A stretch of DNA of 5,585 nucleotides from an archaeon (GTDB lineage Archaea > Iainarchaeota > Iainarchaeia > Iainarchaeales > Iainarchaeaceae), in contig JANLHD010000065.1 in NCBI GenBank assembly GCA_024653865.1, positions 1 through 5,585 of the forward strand. The letters are read 5' to 3'. Below the pieces are notes generated by a model. The model was not told the origin of the DNA. It did not search any database and saw nothing but the letters and a program-made list of their open reading frames with translations. Every line of letters begins with the position of its first letter. Position 1 is the stretch's first letter. Made by a program: the position numbers and the translations under genes. This document shows, in pieces, positions 1 through 5,180 of the stretch.

Positions 1-1
1 A

Positions 2-70
2 TTTGTTTTGGGGTACAATAAAAAAAGGAGGGAAATGAGGCTTCGCGACCAGTTCGAAAACCAAAAATAA
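2..70 (+). CDS. Possible C-terminal end of a protein that starts upstream of the window
   Basis: One forward frame is open from the window edge to a TAA at 68-70 and would encode about 22 residues ending in RREMRLRDQFENQK. The tail is charged and protein-like, but too short to assign to a family. An in-frame ATG at 35 follows GGAGGG at 27-32 by only two bases, too close for a normal start, so I read it as internal. The T-rich stretch at 111-130 would suit a terminator just beyond this gene. A reverse-strand frame is also open here, so the call is tentative; sequence upstream of base 1 would decide it. Confidence 0.33.
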   Translation, partial: FVLGYNKKRREMRLRDQFENQK

Positions 71-110
71 ATATTCTGCCCCTGCCTTGAATCATTTTCC
101 CTCGAATGCC

Positions 111-130
111 TCGTTTATTTTTTTTATATT
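111..130 (+). terminator. Possible poly-T terminator
   Basis: A run of eight T at 118-125 sits within a T-rich stretch about 45 bases after the TAA at 68-70. Archaeal transcription often stops at such U-rich tracts without a hairpin. It would end transcription of the putative upstream plus-strand gene before it runs antisense into the DUF1428 gene. T-runs are common in this window, so the assignment is weak. Confidence 0.3.
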
Positions 131-138
131 CCCGGTGC

Positions 139-531
139 TTATTTTTCCATTTTTACGAGCGGCTTGAACCCCGCGTAGAGGACTTTTTTCATGTCGAAAG
201 GCATGTCCTTCATGTCAAAGTCCTTCATTGTTTCGTTCATTTCTTTCATTACTTTTTTGTTCACGGAGTCCCTGTGTGCTTTGGATTTGAACATTATCCA
301 CGAGAACATGATTGTTTCCGTGGGCTTTAGGCTGAACTTCTTTGCAAAAACATTCACTTTGTTCTTCGGCTCTGCGGGATTTGCAACAACATTCATGTCG
401 TCTCCTACGCACTCCAAGTACTGCAGGGCGCCGTGCTTTAGCCATGTTTTGCCCCCCATTTTTGCCATTTTTTCATATGCCTTCAGGTTCTTTTTTGGAA
501 TTGGTATAACGAATCCATCCACGTATGCCAT
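139..531 (-). CDS. DUF1428 (YbaA-like) family protein
   Basis: This gene encodes a complete 130-residue protein that resembles E. coli YbaA along its length. It has YVDGF near the start (3-7), an LECVGDD segment (39-45) matching the family's VECW-type strand, FSWI (76-79), and the closing block MPFDMKKVLYAGF (110-122). Known members adopt a small ferredoxin-like (dimeric alpha-beta barrel) fold; no reaction is established, so I assign none. There is no signal peptide or membrane segment. The ATG is supported by GGAGGG six bases upstream, a strong ribosome binding site that no other gene here has. The protein is methionine-rich (13 of 130), with six between residues 95 and 114. It is divergent from pdxT and appears monocistronic. 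As I recall, the family is described mainly in bacteria, so a transferred origin is possible but unproven. The family call is secure; its role is not known. Confidence 0.9.
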   Translation of the reverse strand: MAYVDGFVIPIPKKNLKAYEKMAKMGGKTWLKHGALQYLECVGDDMNVVANPAEPKNKVNVFAKKFSLKPTETIMFSWIMFKSKAHRDSVNKKVMKEMNETMKDFDMKDMPFDMKKVLYAGFKPLVKMEK

Positions 532-537
532 TTTTTT

Positions 538-543
538 CCCTCC
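538..543 (-). promoter_or_regulatory. Strong Shine-Dalgarno site of the DUF1428 gene
   Basis: On the minus strand the sequence reads GGAGGG, six bases before the ATG at 531. This fixes the DUF1428 start and shows that this transcript has a leader, unlike most neighbours. Confidence 0.8.
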
Positions 544-574
544 GTTTTTAGGTTTATTATCTGTGCCTTTTTTG

Positions 575-583
575 CATAAAAGG
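575..583 (-). promoter_or_regulatory. Candidate TATA box of the DUF1428 gene
   Basis: The minus strand reads CCTTTTATG here, a fair match to an archaeal TATA box. Transcription starting about 26 bases downstream would begin near 552, giving a leader of roughly 20 bases that contains the GGAGGG site. The placement is by pattern only. Confidence 0.4.
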
Positions 584-729
584 GGCTACTGGCTGTTAAT
601 TTTCTGCCAATAATTTTTCCATCTTATTGAGGCTTGAATTTCAGTCATTTTTCATTCCGCTCCTGGGCATTGCCTATTCCTTGTTTTTTTTGCTATTGGA
701 TATATTACGGCGAGTTTTGTCTTGGCACC

Positions 730-736
730 TTTTATA
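730..736 (+). promoter_or_regulatory. Candidate upstream TATA box of pdxT
   Basis: TTTTATA is the best consensus TATA-like match in the 264-base gap between the DUF1428 gene and pdxT. It would start transcription near 759, leaving a leader of about 35 bases before the pdxT ATG. The rest of the gap (about 584-729) holds T-rich sequence with no convincing gene, RNA or repeat that I can see. Confidence 0.4.
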
Positions 737-764
737 CTCCCGGATTTTCTCGTAAATGGTGGAC

Positions 765-772
765 TTTTTAAT
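765..772 (+). promoter_or_regulatory. Alternative, leaderless-type promoter box of pdxT
   Basis: TTTTTAAT is centred about 28 bases before the pdxT ATG at 796, the same spacing as the boxes upstream of four other genes in the window. The bases just before the ATG (GGTTGGTTACTT) hold no good Shine-Dalgarno match. A leaderless start from this box is therefore possible, though the box is less canonical than the one at 730. Confidence 0.35.
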
Positions 773-795
773 CGCTTGGGGCTGGTTGGTTACTT

Positions 796-1365
796 ATGAC
801 GGCAATTATTGGGGTGCTTGCATTGCAGGGGGACTTCGCCGAGCACGTTTTTCTGCTAAAAAAAATGGGTGTGCGTGCACTCGAGGTGCGCTCGAAAAAA
901 GGGCTCGCGCAATGCCGTGCGCTAATAATTCCCGGAGGGGAGAGCACGACAATGGCTAATCTTCTCGAGTCAACGGGCCTTGGCGCGGAAATAAAGAAGA
1001 TGGCAAAAAAAGGGATGCCGATTTATGGCACGTGCGCGGGGGCGATTTTGCTTGCAAAAAAGGTCGTCGGGGAAAAAAGGTTCAGGCCGCTTGGCATTAT
1101 CGATATTGAGGTAAGGAGAAACGCGTATGGCCGTCAATTGGATTCATTCGAAGCCGAACTCGAGGTTTTGAATGCGGGAAAAATGGTTGCGGTGTTCATT
1201 CGCGCGCCCGTAATTTCTCGCACCGGAAAGGGCGTTGAGGTTCTCGCTTCTCTGGAGAAAAAACCCGTGCTCGTCAAAAAAGGCAATATACTTGCGGGAA
1301 CTTTCCACCCTGAAACCGAGGGGAACACAAAAATCCACGAACTATTTATTTCCCTTATTCAATAA
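796..1365 (+). CDS. pdxT: Pyridoxal 5'-phosphate synthase glutaminase subunit PdxT
   Basis: PdxT hydrolyses glutamine and passes the ammonia to PdxS, which builds pyridoxal 5'-phosphate (vitamin B6) from ribose 5-phosphate and glyceraldehyde 3-phosphate in the cytoplasm. The 189 residues are full length for the family. The N terminus has IGVLALQGDFAEH; PGGES (46-50) is the oxyanion-loop block; the nucleophile Cys80 sits in GTCAG (78-82); RNAYGRQ (108-114) and FIRAP (134-138) are PdxT signatures; and His171 and Glu173 in FHPE complete the triad. All catalytic residues are intact. The ATG at 796 is the only sensible start, because the frame has a stop at 769-771. The neighbour upstream is divergent and tldE downstream is convergent, overlapping by 7 bases, so pdxT is transcribed alone and pdxS must lie elsewhere. 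Identification is very secure. Confidence 0.96.
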   Translation: MTAIIGVLALQGDFAEHVFLLKKMGVRALEVRSKKGLAQCRALIIPGGESTTMANLLESTGLGAEIKKMAKKGMPIYGTCAGAILLAKKVVGEKRFRPLGIIDIEVRRNAYGRQLDSFEAELEVLNAGKMVAVFIRAPVISRTGKGVEVLASLEKKPVLVKKGNILAGTFHPETEGNTKIHELFISLIQ

Positions 1366-2798
1366 ATTCCGTTCGAAATTCTCTGGAACTTCATTCCGGA
1401 AAGGCACATTTCCGGGGTTATTACGATTTCATCCTGACCCCAGGATTGAACCGCCCTGCGTTCCCTGCCAATTGCCTTGATGTTTTCCAAAAACTCGTCG
1501 AAATTCCCGAGCACCCGTAGGGTATTGGGCGCGAGGGCCCCGGCGATTTCTCCGTTTTTGATTACGAATGAATCGCCGCGCACGGTCGAGGTGAAGTCGG
1601 GGCTCGAATAACCGTTTATGGGGTAGGTGTACCAGAGCCTTCCTATGTACAAGCCATTCTTGGTTTCCTTCAGGAGCTCTGTTTCTGAATAATCCCCCGG
1701 AGTAACCTCGATGTTTGTCCCGTGGACCCCGACTTCGGAGTAATATTTTCTCTCGCCGCTTCCGCGGAACCCGTTCCTTGCGACAAACCCATTCCATTCC
1801 TCCTTTTTTTCCCTGTAATAGTGGTTTGTGATGTAGTTTTTGAGCACGCCGTTTTCTATGAGTGTTGTCCTTCCGGCCGGCAGTCCTTCGTCGGTAAAAA
1901 TTTTTGAGCCGGAAAAACCCTCTAGGTTCGCATTGTCGTGGACAGTGAGAAGTTCAGAGCCAACTTTTTTTCCCATCCTTGCGATGAAAGGGCTCGCGTT
2001 GAAATCAATGGATGGAAGCGCCAAATCCAGCCCGCTGTAAAAGAGTTCGCCCACGGCATTCGGGCTTAGGATGACCTTGAAGTCACCTCCGTCCACCTTG
2101 ATTGTTTTTGCGGACCGAAGAGCCTTTTGTGCGGCCTCTTTTCCCGCGCTTTCGCAGTCAAGTGCCAAGAGGTGGGTGGCGGAATTTCCTCCCACTCCAG
2201 AGGAGTTTTTGTCCTCGAGCGTTGAGGTGAGTGTTGCCGCGGCAAAAGTGTTTTCTTCCGAGGCATCGATGCCTTGCGTGCTCTTGACCGCGAATGAGGA
2301 GTAACCAACATCAAGTTCTCCTGTGAGGTTGATTCCTTTTTGGATTTGTGCCGCGGAAAGAACGGAGAGAGCGCCGTCAAGCAGGCCGTAGGATTTTTTG
2401 ATTGCCTTTTGCTCGTCGAGTTTTGCAATTGTCTGGTCAACATAATTTCCGGCCACCGGCTTGCCTTGTGGTTTTGGGAATGATTTGAAGTCCTTGTCGT
2501 GGACCTTTGAGCGTTTCGCCTTTTCATACGCCTCTTTGAATGCATCCTTGCCGAAATAGGAGTCGGCGGCGCCAAAACCGTATGCGCCGTCGGTAAAATG
2601 TATCCTTGCGCTTAGCCCAAAGTTTTCTTCGCTCTTGGGCTCCTCAAGTGCATTGCTTGGTATTTGCGAATGGTAAACAATCCTGTAAACCGAGAGCCTG
2701 TTTGCCGAGCAATACGCCTCCGCGTGCTTCACATCATCCTTCTTTTCGAGAAAGGCAAGCAATTCCGACGCAGCATCCTTCAATTCTTTTTTTTCCAT
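1359..2798 (-). CDS. tldE: TldE/PmbA family protein, non-catalytic partner of TldD
   Basis: TldE (PmbA) pairs with TldD to form a cytoplasmic metalloprotease; TldE supplies structure and substrate binding rather than the metal site. With the ATG chosen here the protein has 479 residues, normal for the family. Typical blocks are SPNAVGELF (245-253), at the place where TldD carries HExxxH and here without it, FTDEGLPAGRTTLIENGVLK (301-320), and the C-terminal YPINGYSSPDFTSTVRGDSF (392-411) followed by GEIAGAL. The frame also allows a GTG start at 2807 that overlaps the tldD stop by four bases (482 residues). I prefer ATG 2798 because GGTGA lies five bases before it. That GGTGA overlaps the tldD stop, so translation of the two genes is probably coupled. 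The 3' end overlaps pdxT on the opposite strand. Confidence 0.94.
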   Translation of the reverse strand: MEKKELKDAASELLAFLEKKDDVKHAEAYCSANRLSVYRIVYHSQIPSNALEEPKSEENFGLSARIHFTDGAYGFGAADSYFGKDAFKEAYEKAKRSKVHDKDFKSFPKPQGKPVAGNYVDQTIAKLDEQKAIKKSYGLLDGALSVLSAAQIQKGINLTGELDVGYSSFAVKSTQGIDASEENTFAAATLTSTLEDKNSSGVGGNSATHLLALDCESAGKEAAQKALRSAKTIKVDGGDFKVILSPNAVGELFYSGLDLALPSIDFNASPFIARMGKKVGSELLTVHDNANLEGFSGSKIFTDEGLPAGRTTLIENGVLKNYITNHYYREKKEEWNGFVARNGFRGSGERKYYSEVGVHGTNIEVTPGDYSETELLKETKNGLYIGRLWYTYPINGYSSPDFTSTVRGDSFVIKNGEIAGALAPNTLRVLGNFDEFLENIKAIGRERRAVQSWGQDEIVITPEMCLSGMKFQRISNGIY

Positions 2799-2803
2799 GG
2801 ATT

Positions 2804-2808
2804 TCACC
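2804..2808 (-). promoter_or_regulatory. Ribosome binding site of tldE overlapping the tldD stop
   Basis: The minus strand reads GGTGA, five bases before the ATG at 2798, and its TGA is the tldD stop codon. A ribosome ending tldD would sit on the tldE start, which favours translational coupling. The site also decides for ATG 2798 over the overlapping GTG at 2807. Confidence 0.6.
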
Positions 2809-4330
2809 GCTTCCCCGTGACGTTCGCAATTCCCCTCATGTGCGGCCCGCCGTTGCTGAGCCTCATTGTTTGCATTGGAGTTCCCTTGCCGCAGTTGGGG
2901 ACATTGTAAATTTTGACATCATCCGCGGCCTCTAGCGTTTTGAAGTATTCGTTCGAGTTCGCCTCTACCCCTGCCTGGCGATAGAGCTGCCCTATTTCGC
3001 CGTTCTCAATTTTGTATGCCTTCCAGCAGGTGATGTTGAAGTTCTGCCGCGATTCCCCAATGGACGGGGTTTTCTCGCCCACAATGTAATACCCGTCTTT
3101 TGTGTCCTCGATTAATTCCTCATGCTTCCACGAGCCTTTCTCGAAATATGTCGTGCTCATTCGGATGAGCGGCATCGCCGAGGCGGAGTGCGCGCGCATG
3201 TGGCCGTTTGGCGCCTCTCCCAAAATGAGCGAGGTTTCGCGCGAGTTCATGAATTCGCAAAGCACGCCTTTTTTGATGTTCAAAACTCGCTTTCCCGCAA
3301 CGCCCTCGTCATCAAAATCGTAATTCCCATATCCCCCCATTCCAGGGTCGGATGCAACGGTCATTTCTTCTGAGCCAATGCTTTTTCCGCGCAAATTGTC
3401 CTCGAGGTTGTTGAACCACCACGCGCGCCCCGCCCATGCGGTCTCCCTTTTTAGCGCCCTGTCCGCTTCGAGGGGGTGGCCGCACACTTCGTGGCTAACA
3501 AGCGTGTTGAACCACGGGTCTGTGACAACAGCAACGTTTTTTTGCGGCTTCATTGCGGGCGCATTCGAGAGTTCCACCGTGCCTTTTGCAATGAATTCGG
3601 CGAAGTCTTCCAAAGTTTTTTTGTGCGGGTTGTCGCCTTCGAGAACTTCAAGGCCCTTTGCGTCGCAAAGCCATTCGTGGTAGGTCTCCTGTGCCTTTCC
3701 TTTTGCGGCGATGTAAATGCTCGGCTCGGTTATTGCCCTTGTCTGTTCGATTAGCGAGCCCTCGCTGTTCCCGTAAATTTTGCGCGTTAGCGCCGAAACA
3801 ATTGTGATTGCGTTCGTGGCGACTCCCGCAATTTTGGCGGTTTCTTTTGAAATTCCCTCGCTTCTTTTCACAAAATCCTCGATGTTTGCATCAAGAGGTG
3901 TTTTTGTGAACTTCTTTGTTTTCTCGGCTTTAATTTGCGGCATTGCGGCGAGCTTTGTGGAGTAGATTCCGCGTGCCCCTTCCTTTCGCGCATATTTTTC
4001 TTCGGAATTTATCCTGGCTTTTTTTTCCGCCTCTTCGAGAAGTTTTTTGAGCGCATCTTTTTCTTTTCCCACGTGGCTTGGCCCGAGGCTGGTTCCTGCA
4101 AAGCCGCCGGCTACCATTTCTTTTCCCGCAAAAACCCTAACTCCCAGGGCGATGCCGTAGTCCTTTCCCGCAGATTTCGAGTTGCCGTTTATTGCCTCCG
4201 CGTAGGTTCCTTCGCTTGCCTCGAACCTGAAATCCGCAAACATGGGCTTTTTTTCGGAAACGAATTTGGAGAGCTCCAAGAGAAGGGATTCCTTTGCCTG
4301 GGTTGCCGTGTGCACGCCGATTTTGTCCAT
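2804..4330 (-). CDS. tldD: TldD family metalloprotease, catalytic subunit
   Basis: TldD is the zinc-bearing subunit of the TldD/TldE peptidase, which cuts unfolded peptides passed into an internal cavity; in bacteria it matures microcin B17 and degrades CcdA antitoxin. Numbering from ATG 4330 (508 residues), the HExxxH motif is HEVCGHPLE, with His280, Glu281 and His285. A likely third metal ligand, Cys480, sits in VPNCGKGTP near the C terminus. The glycine-rich segment SDPGMGGYGNYDFDDEGV and the block RAHSASAMPLIRM are also typical. All catalytic residues are present. The frame extends to a TTG at 4387 (527 residues), but the extra 19 residues (PIKHPKGVKKGT and following) do not look like family sequence. 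An AT-rich box about 28 bases before ATG 4330 supports the shorter, leaderless form. It is first in an operon with tldE. The natural substrate in archaea is not known. Confidence 0.95.
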   Translation of the reverse strand: MDKIGVHTATQAKESLLLELSKFVSEKKPMFADFRFEASEGTYAEAINGNSKSAGKDYGIALGVRVFAGKEMVAGGFAGTSLGPSHVGKEKDALKKLLEEAEKKARINSEEKYARKEGARGIYSTKLAAMPQIKAEKTKKFTKTPLDANIEDFVKRSEGISKETAKIAGVATNAITIVSALTRKIYGNSEGSLIEQTRAITEPSIYIAAKGKAQETYHEWLCDAKGLEVLEGDNPHKKTLEDFAEFIAKGTVELSNAPAMKPQKNVAVVTDPWFNTLVSHEVCGHPLEADRALKRETAWAGRAWWFNNLEDNLRGKSIGSEEMTVASDPGMGGYGNYDFDDEGVAGKRVLNIKKGVLCEFMNSRETSLILGEAPNGHMRAHSASAMPLIRMSTTYFEKGSWKHEELIEDTKDGYYIVGEKTPSIGESRQNFNITCWKAYKIENGEIGQLYRQAGVEANSNEYFKTLEAADDVKIYNVPNCGKGTPMQTMRLSNGGPHMRGIANVTGKR

Positions 4331-4354
4331 GTAACGCAATGAATGTTCGGTCCC

Positions 4355-4362
4355 TTTTTTAA
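4355..4362 (-). promoter_or_regulatory. Candidate promoter box of the tldD-tldE operon
   Basis: The minus strand reads TTAAAAAA, centred about 28 bases before ATG 4330, with no Shine-Dalgarno motif between. This fits a leaderless transcript starting at or near the ATG and argues against the upstream TTG start, because the box lies inside that extension. The AT-rich box at 4388-4397 reads AATATAAAGC on this strand and could serve instead. Confidence 0.45.
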
Positions 4363-4387
4363 CCCCTTTTGGGTGTTTAATCGGCAA

Positions 4388-4397
4388 GCTTTATATT
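4388..4397 (+). promoter_or_regulatory. TATA box of the 162-residue protein gene (leaderless)
   Basis: GCTTTATATT is a good archaeal TATA box, centred about 27 bases upstream of the ATG at 4420. No ribosome binding site lies in between. Transcription should start at or within a few bases of the ATG. The 89-base gap to the tldD start holds this promoter and the divergent tldD promoter. Confidence 0.65.
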
Positions 4398-4419
4398 CCG
4401 CCCCAATATTCATATTACT

Positions 4420-4908
4420 ATGGAGTCCAGGCGCCCATTTCCCAAGGTGGTGGAGTTAAGAGGGTTTAAGAAGGTTCCAAAAAGGTCTTATTTTACTCCG
4501 GAAATTGTTCGTGCGCGGCTGAAAAAACACCCGTGGCTTTTTAAATTGTTTTTGGAGTGCGACCGCAATAAAACCAGAGCCATGAAAAGTATGGTCCGGG
4601 CTAAAGATGCTTTGACATCAGCCATTGCCGCCCTTTATGCCGAAAAAATTTTGGATTTGGAAAAATTGCACGACCTAACCCAAGAGCTTGCGGAATTGGG
4701 GTTTTATGAAGTGCAGCTTGCCCGTTCATCAAAACTGCTTGAAAAAAGCCGCGTGGATGCGCTGCTTGAACTTGAATATGCGAATCGTGGCAATGACGCA
4801 ATTTCTGAAATCAAGAGGCTGTCGCGCTTATTTGACTCGCGCCACAATATGCATACGAAAATAAGGAACAAGGCCCTGCGCATTTCAAGGTCCCTGAAAA
4901 AGGCTTGA
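4420..4908 (+). CDS. Unrecognised helical, basic 162-residue protein
   Basis: I do not recognise this protein. It has an ATG start, a strong TATA box at leaderless spacing and sound protein-like composition, so it is very probably a real gene. Residues 1-30 are basic and proline-containing (RRPFPK, KKVPKRSYF). The rest looks almost entirely alpha-helical: roughly 28-48, 53-79 (ending ALYAEKILDLEK), 80-121 and 125-160, with a Lys/Arg-rich C terminus (KIRNKALRISRSLKKA). There is one cysteine (Cys47), no Cys/His metal cluster, no signal peptide and no clear membrane segment. The positive charge and helices would allow nucleic-acid or ribosome binding, but that is only a guess. It is divergent from tldD and convergent with the 63-residue gene, whose end is two bases away, so it is monocistronic. 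It may be specific to its lineage. Confidence 0.82.
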   Translation: MESRRPFPKVVELRGFKKVPKRSYFTPEIVRARLKKHPWLFKLFLECDRNKTRAMKSMVRAKDALTSAIAALYAEKILDLEKLHDLTQELAELGFYEVQLARSSKLLEKSRVDALLELEYANRGNDAISEIKRLSRLFDSRHNMHTKIRNKALRISRSLKKA

Positions 4909-4910
4909 AT

Positions 4911-5102
4911 TCATTTCTTTGCAGTTTTTTTCAGGAGGGGGAGTTTTGTGAGCGGATTTTCCGCTATTTCAAATCCTTCGGGGAGGTCGATGGGGCTTTT
5001 TGGCTCTTTGCTGAAAAAATAAATTGTTTTTTTGTTCCTTCCCCCGAGCGTGGAATTGAGGAAGTACTTTTGCCCCTTGCTGTTAACGTGCGCATAGCCC
5101 AT
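4911..5102 (-). CDS. Small conserved-looking 63-residue protein of unknown function
   Basis: The 63 residues begin MGYAHVNSKGQKYFLNSTL, followed by GGRNKKTIYFFSKEP, an LPEGFEIAEN motif and an LPLLKK end. This pattern (a YYLHS-like strand, a GGR..TIYYF strand, LPEGYE, a TGLP-like turn and a basic tail) recalls a family of very short hypothetical proteins I have seen in archaea and some bacteria; the match is from memory. It is probably a small beta-rich soluble domain. There are no cysteines, no signal peptide and no membrane segment. The ATG at 5102 is preceded by a TATA-like box about 25 bases upstream and by no ribosome binding site, consistent with a leaderless mRNA. It is divergent from the DHH gene, with both promoters in the 78-base gap. 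No function is known to me. Confidence 0.8.
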   Translation of the reverse strand: MGYAHVNSKGQKYFLNSTLGGRNKKTIYFFSKEPKSPIDLPEGFEIAENPLTKLPLLKKTAKK

Positions 5103-5123
5103 GAAGAATGAACGCCGCGATTT

Positions 5124-5131
5124 TATTTAAA
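5124..5131 (-). promoter_or_regulatory. TATA box of the 63-residue protein gene (leaderless)
   Basis: The minus strand reads TTTAAATA, centred about 25 bases before the ATG at 5102, with no Shine-Dalgarno motif between. It lies back to back with the DHH gene promoter in a 78-base divergent gap, so the two genes may share regulation. Confidence 0.6.
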
Positions 5132-5148
5132 CCTCTCCATCACCAGCC

Positions 5149-5155
5149 TTTAAAT
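5149..5155 (+). promoter_or_regulatory. TATA box of the DHH gene (leaderless)
   Basis: TTTAAAT is centred about 29 bases before the ATG at 5181. The intervening sequence has no ribosome binding site, so the mRNA probably begins at or just before the start codon. This helps fix ATG 5181 as the start. Confidence 0.55.
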
Positions 5156-5180
5156 TCGCTTTGCCAGCCATCTTTTTCAC

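Noticed and set aside
17..26. A-run that would be a minus-strand poly-T terminator for the DUF1428 gene
   Set aside because: It lies more than 110 bases past the stop codon and within a possible coding tail, and A/T runs are frequent throughout this window.
191..613. 140-codon plus-strand open frame
   Set aside because: It is antisense to the DUF1428 gene, which has clear family motifs and a ribosome binding site; the forward translation is a phenylalanine/serine-rich shadow of lysine-rich coding sequence.
586..648. 20-codon minus-strand open frame in the DUF1428-pdxT gap (MTEIQASIRWKNYWQKINSQ)
   Set aside because: There is no well-spaced ribosome binding site or clear promoter, and frames this short are expected by chance in a 264-base gap.
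756..959. ATG about 23 bases after the TATA box at 730, opening a 67-codon frame
   Set aside because: The spacing looks tempting for a leaderless gene, but the frame runs mostly through pdxT in another phase and its product has no recognisable features.
2066..2575. 169-codon minus-strand open frame inside tldE
   Set aside because: It is a shifted frame within tldE, with low-complexity Ser/Thr/Arg/Pro composition and no motif; tldE in the main frame is certain.
3935..4342. 135-codon plus-strand open frame
   Set aside because: It is antisense to the N-terminal part of tldD, Phe/Cys-rich and without a start signal, so it is a shadow.
2804..4908. tldD-tldE with the adjacent small genes as a microcin-like peptide cluster
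   Set aside because: TldD/TldE are common housekeeping genes in archaea. I see no short precursor with a leader and Cys/Ser/Gly-rich core, no cyclodehydratase and no exporter in the window.
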